Counted from the first letter of the stretch, positions 1-12,211 are shown. The stretch: DNA of 64,000 nt from Rhizophagus irregularis (GCF_026210795.1 NC_089438.1:620001-684000); one strand, 5' to 3'. Made by a program: numbers and translations. Notes: a model not told the origin generated them from the sequence alone.

Positions 1-1430
1 AATTATAAAAAAATATTTTTACGCGTTATATTACTATTTACGTTTGTGTAAGTTTTTAGGCGCAAATAAATTTAATCAAACTCCGAATACTCCGATTGCT
101 CATTAAAAATAGCTTATTCGTTCTTTTACAAGTCTATCAATTTCCATATCAAATCTTAACGGAACAATGAAATACCTATTTTTTCTATTTTAATTTACTA
201 AGGCTTATAATTGAATGTGAAAATTAAAAATTCTTCACATTATATTCATTACATTCCAAAAAAGTATCAATAAATAAAAAGTCTACTAATTTATTAAGCG
301 CTCTTGACTTTTATGATACTTTAATGCATTACGCCACACATTGTTTGTTACACATTATCCCATGACGTTCAAATTCGTGTGAGAATGAATAACGCTTATA
401 TATTAATACTGTGACACAATATTCACGTTCGTGTGAGAAGTTTTAAAAAATTTTTAGGGCAAATTTAATCAATCACTAATACTCTGATTGCAACTAAAAA
501 AATTCTAAATGATTAAGCGCCTTGACTTTTATGGTACTTTATTGCATTGCGCCACAGTGCCACACCTTATTTGTCACACGATATATCATGTCGTTCATTT
601 CTGTTCTTATTCGTGTGAATGAAATGTTTTAAAAAAAGAAAAAAAAGAATGAATAACGGTCATATTAATACTGTAACACAATATTTACAAGTTTTAAATT
701 TATTAGGTACAAAATTTTAATTAATCTCTAATATTCCGATTGCTCAAGGAATACTTAATTAAAAATAGCTTAAAAAGAAAATAATTTTTACATCAAAAAT
801 TAACAGAACAATAAAATTCTCACTTCTATTTTAATTTACTAATGCTTATAATTGTTACACTAAATTGGGATGTGAAAATTAAAAATTCTTCATACTATAA
901 CCAATAAAAAAAAAAAGTTAAGCACCTCTGAATTTTGTGGTACTCTAATGCATCACATATTATTTGTTGCACATTATACCTTGACTTCGTGTGAATGAAA
1001 TTTTAATAACGCTTATATCAATACTGTGACACAATATTTACGTTTGTGTAAAAAGTTTTTAAACTTTTTAGATGCAGATTTCAATCAAACTCTGATACTC
1101 CGATTGTTGAAATGGTTAAAAAGAAATTGGGAAACTTCCTAAGTCCATCAATTTTCAAATCAAAACTTTGCGGAACAATAGGATACTCATTTTTTCTATT
1201 TTAATTTATTGGAGATTAAATTCCATTACATGATTCATTACATTCCAAAAAAGGAACAATCAATTAAAGTCTACTAATTTATCAAGCGCCTTGACTTTTA
1301 TGGTACTTCAATGCGTTACGCCACACATTACCATGATGTGCATTTTCGTTATTCGTATGAATGAATTTTAAAAAGAGAATAAATACCGTTTAAGGACAAA
1401 GATGATGCACAAACTTTTACTTTTTTTTCT
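1..1430 (+). repeat. Degenerate tandem promoter repeat upstream of the ML gene
   Basis: At least four diverged copies of a 250-400 bp unit lie head to tail. Each has a block like ACTCCGATTGCTCA (about 90, 480, 735 and 1095) followed by a block like GCGCCTTGACTTTTATGG with GCATTACGCCACACATT (about 298, 515, 918 and 1288), often with CTGTGACACAATATT between. No coding potential is seen. The unit adjoining the ML gene carries its TATA box, so the array is probably amplified upstream regulatory DNA. A further copy lies at 17.9-18.5 kb without a gene. Confidence 0.7.
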
Positions 1431-1438
1431 TATAAAAA
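1431..1438 (+). promoter_or_regulatory. TATA box of the ML-domain gene
   Basis: TATAAAAA after a T tract, about 95 bp before the ATG at 1533. The same T tract, TATAAAAAGGCAGAGATTC context and spacing recur in the orphan promoter copy at 18449-18457, which supports a functional element kept in both duplicates. Confidence 0.6.
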
Positions 1439-1532
1439 GGCAGAGATTCAAACTCACTCTGATATCAAGCAATTGAAATCAATTACTTTGAATTAATATT
1501 TACCTCTGATAATAACATTCATCAAAGAAATC

Positions 1533-1982
1533 ATGAAACAACATCTTATTTTTCTCGTCGCTTTATTGACTACGCTTTCAATGGTCAATGCTATTCCATA
1601 CTATCAACTCGATAAAAGAGCTACTACGTTCGGTCCATGTTTTACGGGATCTCCATTTCCAATTACTGTATCGCTTCAACCTGATCCTCCTGTTCCTGGA
1701 CAAAATTGTATTTTTACCGTTACTGGAACTGTAGATAGTGGTATTAACCCGGGCGCCAAAATGGTTGTCCAAGGGCTTGATACTACTGGCAATCAAATAG
1801 GCGATCCCATTGTTAACGACATTTGTACTGTACCTGGAATGACGTGTCCCGTCACATCTTTCAGTATAGTTGAAACAGTTGCAATATCTGCTAGTTTATC
1901 TGGAACATACTCTATTGTAGTTTCGATTTTAAGTGAAACGGGTGCTGTTTTGGGCTGTGCCATGGGTACCGTTACTGGCTAA
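1533..1982 (+). CDS. Secreted ML-domain (MD-2-related lipid-recognition / NPC2-like) protein
   Basis: A single-exon 149-aa protein. Residues 1-20 form a hydrophobic signal peptide ending VNA, and a dibasic KR at 28-29 resembles a Kex2 processing site. The mature part has the ML-domain look of fungal phosphatidylglycerol/phosphatidylinositol transfer proteins: PDPPVPGQNC (50-59) opening a beta strand, then INPGAK, DICTVPGMTCPV (96-107), and a final strand GAVLGCAMG. Five cysteines (36, 59, 98, 105, 142) would support disulfides. The family binds single lipids or sterols in an extracellular or lysosomal beta-sandwich; the ligand here cannot be told. The ATG follows a clear TATA box and is the only sensible start. 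Parts of a second copy survive at 3343-3480 (3' end) and 17.9-18.5 kb (promoter). The family assignment is from recognised motifs, not a search. Confidence 0.85.
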   Translation: MKQHLIFLVALLTTLSMVNAIPYYQLDKRATTFGPCFTGSPFPITVSLQPDPPVPGQNCIFTVTGTVDSGINPGAKMVVQGLDTTGNQIGDPIVNDICTVPGMTCPVTSFSIVETVAISASLSGTYSIVVSILSETGAVLGCAMGTVTG

Positions 1983-2856
1983 TTGTTAAAAATTAGTTTC
2001 AAATAATTTCTTTTTATTTGCTATTTATATTAAATTTACTTTGTTATTTATTTATTTTAATATACTATATAAATGATATTTATTTATTTTGTTTAATTTT
2101 TGTTAACATTCTGCTAATTGTAACTCATGTATGTGTAATAAATAAATTTTGTTCAAAATAATTAAAAATTTATCAACTCGTATTAAAAGTAATACCCAAT
2201 GTTTGCTTTTCTTAATATTAATTATTCAGAAACAGTATAAATATTCGAAAATTCTATAAATAATCGCTACGTCGTGTTGTGACATATCTGATATTAAAAA
2301 AAAATTAATACTTCTTCATACTTTGACGTGAAAATTTATAATTTTTTACAAAAAAAAAAAAAATATTAATTTTATGAAAGTTTTTCATAAGTTTATAATT
2401 TTTTTAAATTTTTATAACGGTAGTACTAACTATTTTGTAATAATAAAAAGTATTCTCTATCAAGGCTAGTGATAAAGTACATCAATTAGTACTGTGGTAC
2501 TCCATTTGATTAAAGATTTATTGTACGAAAATGTTGTGATCAATTATCTAAATAAATAGAAGTTATTTTTAAATCATCATTAAAAAGTCTAATTAAATTC
2601 TATAGTAACTATACATATTGATGAATAAATGAAATTCAAGACAAGAAATTATTTTTTCCATCAATGAAGTTAAATAAAACATTTTACGTAAAAAAGTGAA
2701 TTCAATCTATTTATAAATTCGCACAAATGTAAGCTTTTTTTTTTTAGATTATAAACATTATCGCAGTTTTCAGTATTCTGTGTACATTGTGATTTCCGAG
2801 TGATTATAAATTTATAATTACAGGACGATTACAGGACAACATTGTCCGATTTTGTC
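1983..2856. other. Intergenic DNA downstream of the ML gene
   Basis: A/T-rich 3' UTR and spacer. AATAAATAAATTTTG near 2140-2155 could be a polyadenylation signal. No gene or repeat is seen in the rest. Confidence 0.5.
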
Positions 2857-3017
2857 GCAAAAGTATCGGACTTGACCCTTCTGGGGTGTCATCTTGACCC
2901 GCTGCATGCACGTTGTCGATCACATATATTTTACAATACTCCATGAATAGGATCGACAACGTGCATGCAGGAGGGTCAAGTTAGCACCGCGTCGCGGGTC
3001 AAGTCCGATACTTTTGC
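2857..3017. mobile_element. MULE-type MITE, near-complete foldback, 9-bp TSD
   Basis: A 161-bp element whose ends are GCAAAAGTATCGGACTTGAC and its exact reverse complement. Inside, a second pair of arms (GCATGCACGTTGTCGATC and complement) continues the foldback, leaving a loop of about 30 nt. It is flanked by the direct repeat GATTTTGTC (2848-2856 and 3018-3026), the 9-bp duplication typical of Mutator-like elements, whose ends often begin with G. No coding capacity. It is more GC-rich than its surroundings. Confidence 0.85.
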
Positions 3018-3119
3018 GATTTTGTCCCATAATTTTTTTATCAGATGATTTATAAGGGGTATGTACTACTTTACGAAAAATTTTTTTTATGCAAATAATG
3101 ATCTGATATGCAGTAGTAC

Positions 3120-3342
3120 AATCTATCTGTCATATTGATTTCCTAATTAAGTTATTATGCATGCAACCAATTTAATTTCAATAATGATGTACTGATGTAA
3201 CAAAGGAACAATGCCGAGATAGAAAGATCTAGTGTAAAGTTTTTAATGACACTTTTGGTCATATTTCATGTAATATGGCGTTTTTTTCGTTGAATCAATT
3301 CCAATATTCATAAAATGTGAAAAATCTGCTATTACAACTATT
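3120..3342. repeat. Diverged segment shared with 17490-17880
   Basis: The stretch with CATATTGATTTCCTAATTAAG, CAACCAATTT and GAATCAATTCCAATATTC matches in order the stretch at about 17495-17840 (CATATTAATTTCTTAATTAAG and GTATCAATTCCAATATTC). In the other copy it leads into an ML-type promoter; here it joins directly to the tail of an ML gene, so the two copies look like products of one rearranged duplication. Confidence 0.55.
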
Positions 3343-3480
3343 GGATGAAAAAGGTGCTGTTTTAGGCTGTTCTATGGGTACAAGCTATTACTGGTTAACT
3401 GTTATTTTATTTACTATTTATATTAAATTCTAAAGAAAATTTTTATTTTGTTATTTAATTTTTATTTTATACTGTAATGA
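3343..3480 (+). pseudogene. Severed 3' end of a second ML-domain gene
   Basis: GGTGCTGTTTTAGGCTGTTCTATGGG is nearly identical to the last coding segment of the ML gene (1938-1968), and the following UTR (ATTTACTATTTATATTAAATTC) matches the UTR after 1983. Only about the last 15 codons remain, with an indel before the stop. No promoter or 5' coding part precedes it. This is a dead duplicate, probably left by the deletion that also separated the orphan promoter at 17.9-18.5 kb. Confidence 0.75.
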
Positions 3481-3496
3481 AATTTATTTATTTTTT

Positions 3497-3630
3497 GTCC
3501 GAAGCGTTAGCGAAGGACTATTTACTAGCAAAATTTGATTTAACCCCGTTTTGTTCCTGTCACAATCGACAATTTTATTTCCTTTTTGAATATGTATCAT
3601 GATTTATGTAACACTACCTATTTGACCCCT
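3497..3630. repeat. Dispersed repeat starting TGTCCGAAGCGTTAGCGAAGG
   Basis: A block of about 130 bp (TGTCCGAAGCGTTAGCGA, then CCTGTCACAATCGACAATTTTATTT and TTTTTGAATATGTATCATGATTTATGTAACA) that recurs with substitutions at about 34293-34420. It is non-coding and of unknown class. Confidence 0.6.
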
Positions 3631-3730
3631 GAAATATGCAAATCGATATGTAATAATATGTTAACAAGATATGTTGTAAAAAAAAATCCCCAGTATGATA
3701 TTTTAAAATAGAATTTGTCGTTATGTACAG

Positions 3731-4110
3731 TAGAGGTTGGAACCGACCAAAAAAACCTTAACCGATTAATAATCGATTAACCAAGGGCCCTAATCGATTA
3801 ATAATCGATTAATATTAAAATATTAAAAATTTTTTTTTTTTTGACCGCAGATTGCACCAAATTGTTTTTGATCATACATTTAGTTATAGGAAAGTGTTAT
3901 TTATTATTATTATCATTAAAAAATTAATACAAATTCTTCCAAGTTCGAAGAACACGTGACCAAAATTCACAGCTCTGGGCCCATTAGATAATTTGACCAG
4001 AATTATGGGTTGATAATTTTAATCGATTAACCGATTTTTGAGATACCTTAATCGATTAACCGTCTTAGTCGATTAATTAATCGATTAACCTTAATCGATT
4101 CCAAACTCTA
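3731..4110. mobile_element. hAT-type MITE with perfect 8-bp TSD
   Basis: A 380-bp element with ends TAGAGGTTGGAACCGA and the imperfect complement TCGATTCCAAACTCTA. It is flanked by the exact 8-bp direct repeat ATGTACAG (3723-3730 and 4111-4118), as expected of hAT transposons. The sub-terminal parts carry many copies of TTAATCGATTAA in both orientations. The middle (about 3840-4010) is unique A/T-rich sequence without an ORF. Confidence 0.85.
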
Positions 4111-4118
4111 ATGTACAG

Positions 4119-5628
4119 TACGTACCCCGTAAACTTAATAACTCAACTTTATCATATTTGGACAACTTTATGTTCATCAGAAATGTAACAACAATTTCGC
4201 GTGACCATATTACCGATTATTTGACGCCACTCTTAACACGGTTAAATCGGTTAAATGCCATAAAAAAGGCACGTGACGATAAATTTTATGCTGATCACTG
4301 GAGTTAAAAATTCCACGTCACGTGATATTGGTGTGGTATAAAGTTTATTATTTTCGTGATCAACATATTAAGCTTAAAATTAGTTTTTTATAATAAACTT
4401 TCAATTAAATTTGATATTTTTTAAACTTTCACAACTTTGGATTCTTCTCCTCATTTTTCGCTCTGAATTCTGCAAAAACATTCTAAAACACCATCTCTTT
4501 CATAAAATAGTTTGATTTTCTTAAAAAGAACTGCAATAAGCATATAGTATTGTGTATCTGTTTGTATTTCTAGTATTTCTTAAAAGTTAATATAACATGA
4601 TTTCTTAAATTTTAAAGATTTCGGATTTTTAATGGGCAAATGGCCATCACAAATTTTTAAATAAATAATATGAAGTTTATATTTCAAAATGTATAATACC
4701 GTCAATAAATAATTTAAATGTTAGTATCCAAAAATCCGGATACCCTGTATAATTTTCCTAACACTATTCCGAATTCAGTAATTAAAAACTAGCATAGTAA
4801 AAAAAATCTGGATTATAAGACTATACATATATTTTGGTCTAATTAGTATATCTACCACCCCAACGTGATATTTATTAACGTTGCACTGAAGAATACATAA
4901 ACTTTGGACGTAAAAATGTACATACTGTATAATTAGACAAATTGATTATATTTTGTTTTTAGGAAATCCTTTATAATATAACCTAGAATTTATTAGGAAA
5001 AAGCAAAAAAAATGTACTACTGTAATTATTAAATTCATTTATTGCCAAAACGGAGCGGAGAACTTTTGCAATATTCGTCTGTTCGCGCTCGTGATTAGTG
5101 ATCTCGGTTATATAAGCAAAAAAAAACTCAATTTTCAGTATCATGAATACAACAATTTAAGGTAATTATACCATGAACTTCTTTTAATAAAGGTACCGGA
5201 AGTTAGAATAATGATTTTAAATATTCATTTATTAACTGTTTTATCTTTAATATCTGAACGCCATTAGACTTTAAATTAAGCCGGACCCCGAGCTATACAT
5301 AGAAAGGTCAGGTCCTAGCCAAAATCACGTAAATCCCTTCCATTTGTGGATAATGCCGACCAGCATTACATAGTGCCGGCCCTGAAGAAATGAGTAGAAC
5401 TAATAGTAAATGTGTGCCGACATCCCCTGACCTATATATATATAATCGGGATTTATTGAATATAATAAAATATAGTAAAATATATCATACTAAAAAAAAT
5501 AAATATTAAACTCCTTTTATTTATTAATTTATTCATTATATTCTTTATTTCATTTGCAAGGAATCATGAATATAAACTTTTCAGTTCGATTTATAAAGTT
5601 TATTTAATTATAATTAAAATGTAACATT
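4119..5628. other. Intergenic A/T-rich DNA
   Basis: No gene is recognisable. 5280-5430 is more GC-rich (GCCGGACCCCGAGC, AATGCCGACCAGCATTACATAGTGCCGGCCC) and may be a degraded transposon, but terminal repeats were not found. Confidence 0.4.
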
Positions 5629-5635
5629 ATCTAGA

Positions 5636-6022
5636 TTGAGAGATGCGATTCGGATACCTGTAGATAATTCGTCACGGATTGAAAACATTCAATTTATCCG
5701 ACATCCGTATTGTATTAAATTGTACTATTTTATATCCGATTACGGATATTCGGATATCTAAAGTTAATATCTAGGGACATTGGTAGTGCTTTGCCATTAA
5801 TTTCATGTGACTCTACCATTGCGATTTTTTAAACGGCATTGTTCTCTTACTATTATATACTAACGTTAGTAACGTATAATAACGGATAACGGAATAGTTG
5901 ACGGACTAATCCGGATTTATCCGTTATGGACGGATGATGCCTCCAGAAAATTATCCGTTATCTGGTTCGGATCGGATTTAAGCGAGTTATTCAGATAGAA
6001 AGATTTCGGATCGCATCTCTAA
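5636..6022. mobile_element. hAT-like MITE with GATGCGATCCGA ends
   Basis: Left end TTGAGAGATGCGATTCGGA and right end TCGGATCGCATCTCTAA are inverted repeats, and ATCTAGA stands on both sides (5629-5635 and 6023-6029). Sub-terminal motifs such as TCGGATATCCG and CGGATAACGG repeat throughout. About 387 bp with no ORF. The exact duplication length (7 or 8 bp) is unclear because the flank itself is palindromic. Confidence 0.7.
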
Positions 6023-6029
6023 ATCTAGA

Positions 6030-7700
6030 AATATACTAAACCACGAAATGAAGCTCGCTCCAGACCTTTGACGGTCCCGTCACAAGTTTACTCTAAAAAA
6101 AGTATTGATTCTATTTAGTTTTTTTGCTAAATTACCATAAAAACTATTTACAAGATTTTGAAATCTTAGCTTAAAGTGTAAAATCTATGGACATTTATTA
6201 TATATTAAAAATCATCCACTTTACAATCCTCTTGTAAACTATTAGATTTATCTAGCAAACTACCTATCATTTTGATCGATACATTATTCACCCAATTAAA
6301 AAATTATAAATTCTTAATGGACATTATTAATAATCTGATAATCTGCCCAAGGGTTATACCAAAAATTCGGGGTCAAAATGTTTCGTCTTTCAAAGTGATA
6401 AAGTCCAAATTTTTATAATATTGGTACCACTAAAGACGAAATCAAACTATAAATCATATGGTACCATATAATAAATCAACAAAACGGTGATTTATAAATA
6501 TCTGGATAAAAATTAATCGGCAAAGTCATTATTCTAATAAATTATCATAATTATCTAATTGAAATAATATTTAATTTGCTAATTTAAATATTTAAAGAAA
6601 ATAAAATTTAAACAATTTTAAGATATTTAAAGTGAATTGTAATAAAATACATAAATAAATAAATAATGATTCACAAAATCATTACCATTTAATTTAGATA
6701 ATTGCAGTGAAGCGTAAAGTTTCCAGGCAGCCAAATTGGATATTCCGAACTCGATAATGCTTGCAAACTTGCGACTAGAATCCAAACCTTCCGAATTACT
6801 GACGAAAAAAATGGTTTAAATAGTACAAACCACGAAGGGTAGACGCAAATTGATCGGATATTTCGAGAAATGACAAACCTGCGAACGACAATAGAAATAC
6901 CCCAGAAAAATTAATTTGGCGTTCAATTTTTGATAATATTTAAATATTTTGTGGTGTAGTTAGTGGTTTTGATGATTTTTAATAATAACTGGACCAATTT
7001 CACAAAATTTTTTCTTTTTTTAGAAAACAATTTTATTACAAAAAAAATAATAATAATATAACACAAAAATTGTTTTTTTTATAGAAAACAATTTTATTAA
7101 AAAAAAAATAATAATATAATTATAAAATCGTATGTGTATAAAAAAATCGTATAATTCCAACTTAACATATATTAAATATATATACTGTATGTACATTATA
7201 TATGTATAGTATTATGAAAATCGATGATGTTTTGAATCAGTTCCCAGTTTGGTTCACTCATTTGAACTGATAAACCGCAGCTCAGTTCGGCTTAACCAAA
7301 TTAAACTGTAACCGATAAAGAATCTATTAATAAAATAAACTGTTCTGCATGACTCATTATTAACAAAATAATAATTTATTAAATTTATTAAATTTATTAA
7401 ATTTTAAAGTGAAAAGAACATTCGATTTTTTTTTCGCATGTGCATAATAATAATTGATGATTATCAATTTTATTAAAATAAGAATTATATTACAAATAAG
7501 AGAAGGTATTAGATGAAAAAATTATGATTACTTAAATTTTTACGACTTTTTCCGAAAACATTTTGTGCCTAATCAAAAAAAATCAAAAAAACAATAAAAC
7601 AATGTAATGATTGATGACTTTCCCTTTCCATATATAGAAAATTTTATTTAGCTTGCGAAATTTTACACAAAAATTGACACGTTAAAAAGGTAAAATAGAT
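6030..7700. other. Intergenic A/T-rich DNA
   Basis: No gene seen. Two nearby copies of TAGAAAACAATTTTATTA(C/A)AAAAAAA (about 7020 and 7082) form a short direct repeat. 7240-7320 (CAGTTCCCAGTTTGGTTCACTCA, AACTGATAAACCGCAG) is locally distinct but unassigned. Confidence 0.35.
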
Positions 7701-8290
7701 CCGCCCAATTAAACGGAAAAAAAAACGCCATGATCGAATAATATAATTTTGTGTAATGAATATTTATTATTTCTTTGTTATAATCAGGATAATTTTATCT
7801 CACGGAAAAAAAAATTGCCTATCGATTTATCAAATAATGAGAAATTAACGCCTAAATAGAAATTTCTTCGGATTCTTCTGCGCCAAAATGAACGAAACAT
7901 GAAAGTTTATTTAAAATGGTTATTCTTTTACCCGTTCCGATTGCCGAATGAGTAATTGTATCACATCCGTTAACAAAGGTATTGGAGTTTTGTTATTATA
8001 CCGGAATATTCTAAGAAACGAATAGGGTCGATACGCCTTGTCATACCTGTCTCCGAAATGGTAGTGTAACGGGACCGTGCAGTGCCCGACTTTAAAGACG
8101 GCTTATTTTGGTTAGTTTGTGGAAATCAAAAAAGAATTTTTACGTCACAACCTAAAATAGTATCATTTCCGAACATCGATCTTTTCCGGTATTATCCGAA
8201 CATTAAAGTAATATCAATTTCGTCGAAAACTATAAAATACCCACAGTTTTCGCTTAAAATTAGACAATAAAAAAAAAGTTAATAAAGAAA
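7701..8290 (+). promoter_or_regulatory. Presumed 5' region of the ENA ATPase gene
   Basis: Non-coding DNA before the ATG at 8291. A short open frame at 8082-8270 shows no recognisable protein and is probably leader sequence. No convincing TATA box or named binding site was identified. Confidence 0.35.
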
Positions 8291-11200
8291 ATGGGCTTTT
8301 TTAAAAAGAAGAATTTGCCTACATTTCCAGTTCCTCCTGCACCTTACCATACACTACCTGTTAATCAGGTATCCATACATACAAAAACTGACATTGATGA
8401 TGGTCTTACGCCGCAAGAAGCTGCGCAAAGGCTTGAATTATATGGTTTTAACGAATTATCAGGTCAAGGCAACGTTAGCGTTTTTGCTGTTTTATACAGA
8501 CAAATTGTAAATGCTCTAACGTTGGTCTTGGTTATTGCAATGGTCATTTCATTTGTATTTAAGGATTATGTAGAAGGAGGTTCGTGTTTAATTATATAAA
8601 CTTATATGTAACTTCTTAAATTTTTTTTAACCAATTTTTTTTTTATCAGCTGTCATCGCTTTTGTTGCTGTAACAAACACGCTAATTGGATTCACTCAAG
8701 AATATAGTGCAGAGAAAACTATGGAATCTTTGCGCAGAATGGCTTCTCCGACTACAAGAGTAATTAGGGGCGATTCATTGATCTCCGTTTCAACCAGAGA
8801 CATTGTAATTGTAAGTACAAGTGACACCCGATGAGCTGATCATTTTCCATATTTCATTTGTACTGAATCACATGATTTTCAATCAATTATAATTAGGGTG
8901 ATATTATCGTATTTGAAGAGGGTGATGTTATCGGTGCCGATGCTCGTCTTTTTGAAGTATTTAATTTAGAAGTGGATGAAGCACTATTAACTGGAGAATC
9001 CATTCCAGTTGCTAAATCGTAATTTAAATAATTTATTTTTTGTATATTTTTATTTAAAAATTTGTTCATTATTTATTAATATCATTAATTTTTTTTTCTT
9101 TAGGGTTAATGAAATTGAAGATCATGATAAACCCTTGGGCGATCGTATTGATATGGTATTTTCAAGTACGACTGTAACTAAAGGACGTGGTAAAGGTATT
9201 GCTGTTAATATTGGCATGAAAACTGAAATCGGTAAAATTGCAAAAACATTGGCTTCCACTTCTGTTGTAACGCGAACTCCTTTACAAAAAAAGTATAAAT
9301 ATTTCTTATAATGATATTAACATTTAATTAATTAAAAAGATAAAATGTTAATTTTAATTTAATCGATTAATAGATTGGAAATTCTTGCTTATGCATTATT
9401 CGGATTAGCGATTATTTTAGCTATTATAGTATTCGGTGTAAATAAATGGTTAGTAAACAATGAAGTTGTCATCTATGCAATTTCACTTGGTATCTCTGTC
9501 ATTCCTGAAGGACTTGTTGCTGTGGTAAGAATTTAACTTTTGAATTAATTAAGAAGTCAAATAAAAGAATTATCAAAATAATTTATTAATACTCATTAAT
9601 TTATTATAGATTACATTAACTATGGCTTTTGGTGTACGACAAATGGCTAAAAATTATGCTATTGTCCGTAAATTAAATGCTTTAGAAGCTTTAGGATCAG
9701 TTACAAATATTTGTTCTGACAAAACTGGAACACTAACACAGAGTAAAATGATTGCAACTGATGCTTGGCTTCCAGGTGATGGTCTTTATAGAATTTCAGG
9801 TAGAAATGGGTTTAGTCCCGAAGGGAAAATTTATCGGTGTGGAACAAATGGAACAAATGAAACTTCAGAAATTGAAGTTGAGGATGAAGAAGTTACTTCG
9901 GACAACATGAGATATGCTTTTACACGTTTAGTTCAAGCTTCAGCACTTTGTAATATGGCCGTCATTAAAAAAGGCAAAGGCGATGATGAATGGCATGCAA
10001 TTGGAGATCCAACCGAGGTAAATATATGAAAAAAGAAATTAATATAATTTTTTCACAGAATTAGTTTGACATATATATATTTTTTCTTTTGTTTTTAGTC
10101 AGCTCTTCAAGTTTTCGCTCATAAAGCTGGACTATCAAAACCAGTCCTCACAGCAGAACCATTCAAATTTGAATTAGTTCAAGAATATGCGTTTGACACT
10201 GAATTGAAACGTATGTCTGTTGTATGTAAAGAAAAATCTACGGACGCATATTATGTTTTCCTTAAAGGCGCAACAGAATCTGTTTTAAACCAATGTACAA
10301 AAATACAATTTGGTGAAAACGAAGTAAATCTTGATCGAGAAAAGTTTGGACCTGAATTATATAACGAATTGGAAAAACTTGCAAGCAAAGGGATGGTAAT
10401 TATCAAAAGAGAAAGAAATATCAGTATTTAACTGAAATTTTAATTCAAAGAAACTAAAATAAAATATATTATTATTACATAGCGTGTGTTATCATTGGCA
10501 TACCGTCGAGTTATTAAATCAGATATTGAAATATCAAAATGGACACGTGAAAAAGCTGACACTGATATGATCTTCTTGGGTTTGGTTGGTATTTATGATC
10601 CACCGCGACCCGAATCCAAAGCTGCCATTCAAAGATGTTTTGGTGCCGGAATTGAAGTTCATATGTTAACTGGTATTTTGTCTTTTTTATTAAAATAAAT
10701 GAATGAATGAATGAATAAATATATAAATTAACACTTTGTTTATTATTAGGTGACCATCCTACTACTGCTTCTGCCATTGCAAAAGAGATTGGTATTCTTC
10801 CTCTTTTATGGTCTCCTGAATTAGAAAATGAAGGGAAATTTAATTCACAACTTGTAATGACTGCCGCACAGTTTGATGCACTTTCTGATGCAGAAGTAGA
10901 CAATCTTTCAGAACTTCCAAAAGTTATTGCTAGATGTATCCCGGATACAAAAGTAAAAATGATTGATGCTTTACATCGACGAAATAAATACGTTGCTATG
11001 ACCGGTGATGGAGTAAATGGTAAATAATGAATATTTATTTTTAGAAAAAAATAAATTTGTTATTTAACTTTTTAATAAAAAATTATAGATTCACCCAGTT
11101 TGAAGAAAGCCGATGTCGGAATTGCTATGGGATTAGGTGGTAGTGACGTAGCTAAACAAGCTAGTGATATTGTACTTTCTGACGATAATTTTGCAACAAT

Positions 11201-12211
11201 TGTCAATGCAATTGCTGAGGGACGTCGAATTTTTAGCAATATCCAAAAATTTATTTTACATTTATTGAGCGGTAAGTTGCGGTATTTAATTTAATTTGTT
11301 CATTTTCATTGAAGAATTCTCTATTAATACTGCTTTTTTTTTTAATAAAGGAAATGCCGGTGAAATTGTTACATTAATTATTGGACTCTCTTTCATTGAT
11401 AGCGATGGTATATCAGTTAATCCTATGTCACCCTTACAAATTCTTTTCTTAAATATGGTTACAAGTTCGCCGCCAGCTATGGGATTAGGCGTTGAACGTG
11501 CATCTGGTGACATTATGAGGTATCCACCACGCTCAAAAGGTGGACTTTTCACATGGGAAGTGATAATTGATATGATTTATTATGGAATTGTTTTAGGTGG
11601 ATTGTCATTAGCAAATTTCGTTATCGTAATATATGCTATAGGAAATGGAAATCTTGGGCAAAATTGTAATTCTTCACCATATGGACAAGAATGTGCTCCA
11701 AATGATCCTACATGTGATCCAATAGCATTAGAAATTGCGTGTCATCAAATTTATCGTGCTAGAGGAACTACATTCGCCACATTTACTTATATTTTATTAA
11801 TTCATGCATATAATTGTCGGTCATTAAGAGATCCTATTTGGACAATGAAATTATATGATAATAAGATACTATTTTGGTCCGTATTTGGTGGTTTACTAAC
11901 AGCCATTCCAACTTTCTATATTCCTGAGTAAGTAAAAAAAAGTCTTATTATTTATTTATTTATTTTTCTATGAGATTTTTTTTTTAATTTTCCTTTTTCC
12001 TCTGTTTTCCTTCTTTATTATTAGATTAAATTCCAAAGTATTCAAGCAATTAGGTATTGGATATGAATGGGGGTTAATAGTTGGAGCTGTAATCATATTT
12101 GAAATATTTGTTGAAGTTTATAAATTTATGAAGAGAAGGTATTTGAAACCTTTAGAGATTGTCGAAGGAGAAGGATTAAAACGTCAATATTCTTTAAATG
12201 AATATCCATAA
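8291..12211 (+). CDS. ENA: ENA-type (P2D) Na+/K+ efflux P-type ATPase
   Basis: Twelve exons: 8291-8579, 8650-8810, 8897-9018, 9104-9292, 9374-9524, 9610-10017, 10099-10395, 10483-10672, 10750-11019, 11089-11271, 11351-11927, 12025-12211. All introns are GT-AG (69-97 nt) and phases agree, giving 1007 aa. Visible motifs: actuator TGES (about 182), IPEGL in M4 (about 297-301), phosphorylation site DKTGT with Asp341, nucleotide-binding KGA (about 496), MLTGDHP, and hinge TGDGVNDSP (about 687-695). About ten membrane segments fit a P2 pump. [26 protein letters not shown] and MTAAQFDAL, with the late [16 protein letters not shown] and FTWEVIIDM segments, are closer to fungal ENA pumps than to SERCA or PMCA. 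ENA enzymes expel Na+ or K+ across the plasma membrane at high salt or pH, which would matter in soil and root apoplast. No broken motif is seen. Ion choice cannot be read from sequence. Confidence 0.92.

Noticed and set aside
8082-8270. Small ORF before the ENA gene
   Set aside because: No recognisable protein; probably promoter or leader DNA.
10514-10903. Minus-strand ORF of 129 aa
   Set aside because: Shadow of ENA exons 8-9 on the other strand.
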